Source: Chloroflexia bacterium
Lineage (GTDB): Bacteria > Chloroflexota > Chloroflexia > Thermomicrobiales > UBA6265
Assembly: GCA_013698305.1 (NCBI GenBank)
Contig: JACCVC010000160.1
Coordinates: 1-8,494, forward strand
Direction: 5' to 3'
DNA length: 8,494 nucleotides
The translations under genes were made by a program, and so were the position numbers. Under the pieces are notes generated by a model. The model searched no databases and was not told where the DNA came from. It saw only the letters and a list, made by a program, of their open reading frames with translations. Numbering within the stretch: the stretch's first letter is position 1; the number at the start of each line of letters is the position of its first letter. Positions 6,631 to 8,494 of the stretch are shown here, in pieces.

Positions 6631-6650
6631 CACTTCGGCTTCGCTCAGTG
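6631..6650. repeat. Short interspersed repeat of the CTTCG(A/G)CTTCGCTCAG type
   Basis: CACTTCGGCTTCGCTCAGTG, followed by CAGGCTC. From memory it resembles a short element common in intergenic DNA of many environmental bacteria, usually with CCCT...AGGG ends. Here the ends are CACT...AGTG, so both arms changed together and the outer stem is kept. On the minus strand it translates to an ACTERSRSV-like peptide that often appears in spurious annotated proteins. Confidence 0.55.
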
Positions 6651-6682
6651 CAGGCTCCAGGTCCGCCGCTCCCTTCCCCGAT

Positions 6683-6730
6683 TTGCGGACATTTGCTACT
6701 CTGCCGCAAGCGTCAGGTTTGCCGCCAAAC
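6683..6730 (+). promoter_or_regulatory. Two small dyads just upstream of the aldolase ribosome site
   Basis: TTGCGG (6683-6688) / CCGCAA (6704-6709), 15 nt apart, and GTTTG (6717-6721) / CAAAC (6726-6730) around CCGC. Their place right before the Shine-Dalgarno AAGGAG (6736-6741) would suit a regulator site or leader structure. Both are short enough to be chance. Confidence 0.2.
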
Positions 6731-6746
6731 ATCCAAAGGAGCCAGC

Positions 6747-7586
6747 ATGCGCATCAACCACGTTCGTCGCCGCCTCGAAGCGGGAGAGCCTTCCATCGGC
6801 ACATGGCTGTCTCTGCCATCTCCGGAAGCCGCCGAGTACATCAGTGAGCTCGGGTTCGACTGGCTGGTGGTCGACACCGAGCACAACGCGATCGATATCA
6901 CCACGCTGTCGCGCATGTTCGCCGCGATGCGATCCTCCGGGATCGCCCCGATGGTGCGGATTCCCTGGAACACGGCAGAGAACGTCAAACGGGTGCTGGA
7001 CGCCGGCGCCTGGGGCATCGTCTTCCCAATGATCAACAGCCGAGAGGAGGCGGAGCAAGCCGTCGAAGCCGCTCGCTACGGTCCGGCCGGCAACCGCTCG
7101 GTGGGCGGTGGTCGTCACGCGATGAGCTTCGAGACCACCGGCGCGGAGTACTACCGCCACGCCAACGACCAGGTGCTGGTCGTCGCGCAGATCGAGCACA
7201 TCCAGGGTGTCGAGAACGCCGATGAGATCCTGAGCGTCCCTGGCGTCGACGCCTGCTTCATTGGTCCCAACGATCTCGCCGCCTCGATGGGCCTGGGCCT
7301 TGGCGTGCCACTGGAGAGCGACATGCCAGAGCTGGTCCAGGCGATCACGACCATCCGCGAAGCGTGCAAAAAGCACGGCGTGGCATCCGGTATCCACACG
7401 ACCGGCGCAGCCGCCGTGCAACAGCGGATCAACGAAGGATTCCAGTTCTGCGCCATGGCTAGCGAGATGAAGTACATGGTGGGCAACCTGCAGCAGGACC
7501 TCGCCACAATCGACTGGTCCGCATCCGACCGCACCGCCAGGGTCGGCGGCGCCGAAGCCGAGGCAGGCACCGTCGTTCGCTACTAG
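6747..7586 (+). CDS. HpcH/HpaI family aldolase (2-keto-3-deoxy acid aldolase-like)
   Basis: Complete cytoplasmic class II (metal-dependent) aldolase of 279 residues. The family splits 2-keto-3-deoxy or 4-hydroxy-2-keto acids into pyruvate and an aldehyde; members act in 4-hydroxyphenylacetate, rhamnonate and glucarate catabolism. Visible: GFDWLVVDTEH with His46, the expected catalytic base; VRIPWN with Arg71, which contacts the substrate carboxylate; AGAWGIVFPMINSREEAEQAVEAARYGPAGNRSVGG (87-121 region); QIEHIQG with Glu150 and FIGPNDLAASMG with Asp176, the two metal ligands. All family catalytic residues are present, at positions close to those of E. coli HpaI. The frame opens upstream to 6624, but the ATG at 6747 has AAGGAG 5 nt before it and starts the usual N-terminus (MRINHVRRRLEAGEPSIGTW). 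Divergent from the sugar importer and followed 69 nt later by a 2-hydroxyacid dehydrogenase, which suggests a shared pathway. The exact substrate is unknown. Confidence 0.92.
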   Translation: MRINHVRRRLEAGEPSIGTWLSLPSPEAAEYISELGFDWLVVDTEHNAIDITTLSRMFAAMRSSGIAPMVRIPWNTAENVKRVLDAGAWGIVFPMINSREEAEQAVEAARYGPAGNRSVGGGRHAMSFETTGAEYYRHANDQVLVVAQIEHIQGVENADEILSVPGVDACFIGPNDLAASMGLGLGVPLESDMPELVQAITTIREACKKHGVASGIHTTGAAAVQQRINEGFQFCAMASEMKYMVGNLQQDLATIDWSASDRTARVGGAEAEAGTVVRY

Positions 7587-7598
7587 AAGACCCTTCTA
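7584..7598 (+). other. Small hairpin starting at the aldolase stop codon
   Basis: TAGAAG (7584-7589), loop ACC, CTTCTA (7593-7598): a perfect 6-bp stem whose first three bases are the TAG stop of the aldolase. The stem is A+T-rich and only TT follows, so termination is doubtful. It sits immediately before the stronger palindromic repeat at 7602-7626. Confidence 0.35.
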
Positions 7599-7601
7599 TT
7601 C

Positions 7602-7626
7602 GTAGGGGACGACCTAGTGTCGTCCC
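7602..7626 (+). repeat. GTAGGGG palindromic repeat, copy 6 (best stem)
   Basis: Starts GTAGGGGACGAC, loop CTAGT, then GTCGTCCC. The stem GGGACGAC (7606-7613) / GTCGTCCC (7619-7626) is a perfect 8 bp with a 5-nt loop. It lies between the aldolase and dehydrogenase genes, so it could tune expression within this pair; there is no T-run, and read-through is plausible. Confidence 0.7.
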
Positions 7627-7655
7627 ATCGTCTCGCCAAGGAGAACGACCACGCG

Positions 7656-8494
7656 ATGGCTCCACTCAAAATCGTGCTCTGTTCCCAGGAAGGGGAACGC
7701 TTCTTCAGCCGGCTCGACGATCTGGACAACGTCGAGATCGTCTCGTGTACGGAGGACCAGCTCCACCAACACGCTTCCGACATGGACATCTTCTTCGGGA
7801 AACCGTCCGTCGAGCTGATCGAATCGTCGCCGAAGCTCAAGTGGATTCAGGCTCCCAGCGCGGGCGTTGAGTTCGTCGCCAAAATCCCAAAACTGGCTGC
7901 CTCCGACGTGCATCTCACCAACACCCGCGGTGCCCACGGCCCTTCGATCGGCGAGCATACGATCGCGCTGTTGCTGGCTATGACCCGCCACATTCCGGAG
8001 AGCGTCCACCAGCAGTCCCAGCGCATCTGGGACCGCTCCGTGCTGTACCGGACCGCACGCGAGATCGGCGGCATGACGATGGGCATCATCGGCTTCGGCG
8101 CCCTTGGTCGCGGCATCGCCCAGCGCGCCACCGGGATGGATCTGGAGCTGCTCGCTGTCGACGCTCAGGCCGTCGATGGCACCGGGTTGATCGACGAGGT
8201 GTGGCCGATCAGCCAGCTGGACGATTTGTTGGAGCAAAGTGATGTCGTGGTCGTCGCCACGCCCCTCACCGACGAAACGACGGGCATGATCGGCGCGGTC
8301 GAGCTTGCACGAATGAAACCGGATGCGTACCTGATCGTCGTGTCGCGAGGAGGCATCGTCGATGAGCAGGCGCTGGTCGAGGCGCTGAAGAATAACCAGC
8401 TGGCGGGTGCAGCGCTGGATGTGACGGAGCCCGAGCCACCTGGGCCAGAAAGCCCGCTTTGGGATTGCCCGCGGCTCCTGCTCACGCCGCATAC
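7656..8494 (+). CDS. D-isomer-specific 2-hydroxyacid dehydrogenase, 3'-truncated by window edge
   Basis: An open frame runs from the ATG at 7656 to the window end with no stop, 279 codons seen of a family usually 310-340 long. These NAD(P)-dependent enzymes interconvert 2-keto acids and D-2-hydroxy acids. Visible: the substrate-loop SAGVEF (68-73), GEHTIALLLAMTR (99-111), the Rossmann motif GIIGFGALG (143-151), VATPLTDETTGMIG (200-213), VVSRGGIVDEQAL with catalytic Arg231, GAALDVTEPEP with catalytic Glu260, and TPH with catalytic His279 as the last full codon. Asp169 at the end of the second Rossmann strand hints at NAD preference. AAGGAG (7638-7643) is 12 nt from the ATG, longer than usual; an in-frame GTG at 7617 is possible but lies inside the repeat. 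It probably works with the aldolase upstream. Substrate not determined: glyoxylate/hydroxypyruvate reductase-like and phosphoglycerate dehydrogenase-like roles are both open. Confidence 0.92.
   Translation, partial: MAPLKIVLCSQEGERFFSRLDDLDNVEIVSCTEDQLHQHASDMDIFFGKPSVELIESSPKLKWIQAPSAGVEFVAKIPKLAASDVHLTNTRGAHGPSIGEHTIALLLAMTRHIPESVHQQSQRIWDRSVLYRTAREIGGMTMGIIGFGALGRGIAQRATGMDLELLAVDAQAVDGTGLIDEVWPISQLDDLLEQSDVVVVATPLTDETTGMIGAVELARMKPDAYLIVVSRGGIVDEQALVEALKNNQLAGAALDVTEPEPPGPESPLWDCPRLLLTPH

Larger units (their letters stand above)
6265..6746. other. Divergent intergenic control region, no credible gene
   Basis: This 482-nt gap separates the importer operon (minus) from the aldolase gene (plus), so both promoters should lie here. 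Short open frames exist, but none has a Shine-Dalgarno, codon bias or family motif. The middle part is visibly less G+C-rich than the genes, as promoter DNA often is. Contents: a GC hairpin CGCGC-GTT-GCGCG (6286-6298) in the presumed importer leader, a small CCCC-GGTT-GGGG dyad (6472-6483), a 17-nt near-palindrome (6526-6542), a CACTTCGGCTTCGCTCAGTG element (6631-6650), and two dyads close to the aldolase start (6683-6730). I could not find a strong plus-strand -35/-10 pair. Confidence 0.75.

Noticed and set aside
6624..6746. Upstream extension of the aldolase frame by 41 codons
   Set aside because: The extension translates the interspersed repeat and lacks a ribosome site, while the ATG at 6747 has AAGGAG at good spacing and a family-typical N-terminus.
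6409..7032. 207-codon plus-strand frame starting in the divergent gap
   Set aside because: It has no Shine-Dalgarno, runs through the interspersed repeat and then out of frame across the aldolase; the product lacks any domain.
7614..8492. 292-codon open frame on the minus strand at the right edge
   Set aside because: It lies antisense to the dehydrogenase, whose plus-strand frame has the Rossmann motif and the Arg/Glu/His catalytic residues. The antisense product is low-complexity and matches no family I know.

Overview
The window looks like bacterial chromosome, G+C-rich (roughly 60% by eye), with conventional Shine-Dalgarno sites and tightly packed genes. I see no plasmid, phage or transposase gene, no CRISPR array, and no tRNA or rRNA. 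The host lineage cannot be proven from this sequence. The Tat-exported sugar-binding protein, the CopB-type copper ATPase and short GTAGGGG-headed palindromes between genes would all suit a Chloroflexota (Thermomicrobia-like) bacterium; that is recollection-based inference at low confidence.

Layout. (1) 1-1125, plus strand: the C-terminal part of a heavy-metal P-type ATPase with the CPH / MSxST signature of the CopB-like P1B-3 group; its 5' end lies outside the window. (2) 1126-1345: a spacer packed with palindromic repeats. (3) 1346-2911, plus strand: a complete GT20 glycosyltransferase of the trehalose-6-phosphate synthase (OtsA) family, with no phosphatase partner in the window. (4) 2942-6264, minus strand: a carbohydrate ABC importer operon, read from right to left as Tat-type solute-binding protein, MalF-like permease, MalG-like permease. 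It converges on the GT20 gene and lacks its own ATPase. (5) 6265-6746: a 482-nt divergent control region without a credible gene, holding a candidate operator/promoter and a short interspersed repeat. (6) 6747-7586, plus strand: an HpcH/HpaI-family aldolase. (7) 7656 to the window end, plus strand: a D-isomer-specific 2-hydroxyacid dehydrogenase, cut by the window edge right at its catalytic histidine.

How the parts may work together. The divergent pair (importer one way, aldolase plus dehydrogenase the other) looks like a small carbon-use locus: import a sugar or sugar-acid derivative, cleave a 2-keto-3-deoxy acid by retro-aldol reaction, and interconvert a 2-keto acid and a 2-hydroxy acid. 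The substrate is not visible in the sequence. The metal ATPase and the GT20 enzyme (compatible-solute synthesis) look like separate housekeeping or stress functions on the left flank.

The most unusual signal is a family of short hairpin repeats, about 25 nt, starting with GTAGGGG and sharing a pyrimidine-led five-base loop. They sit immediately after genes in both orientations, and in two cases the TAG of the repeat head is the stop codon of the upstream gene. I found no convincing new defence or enzymatic system.
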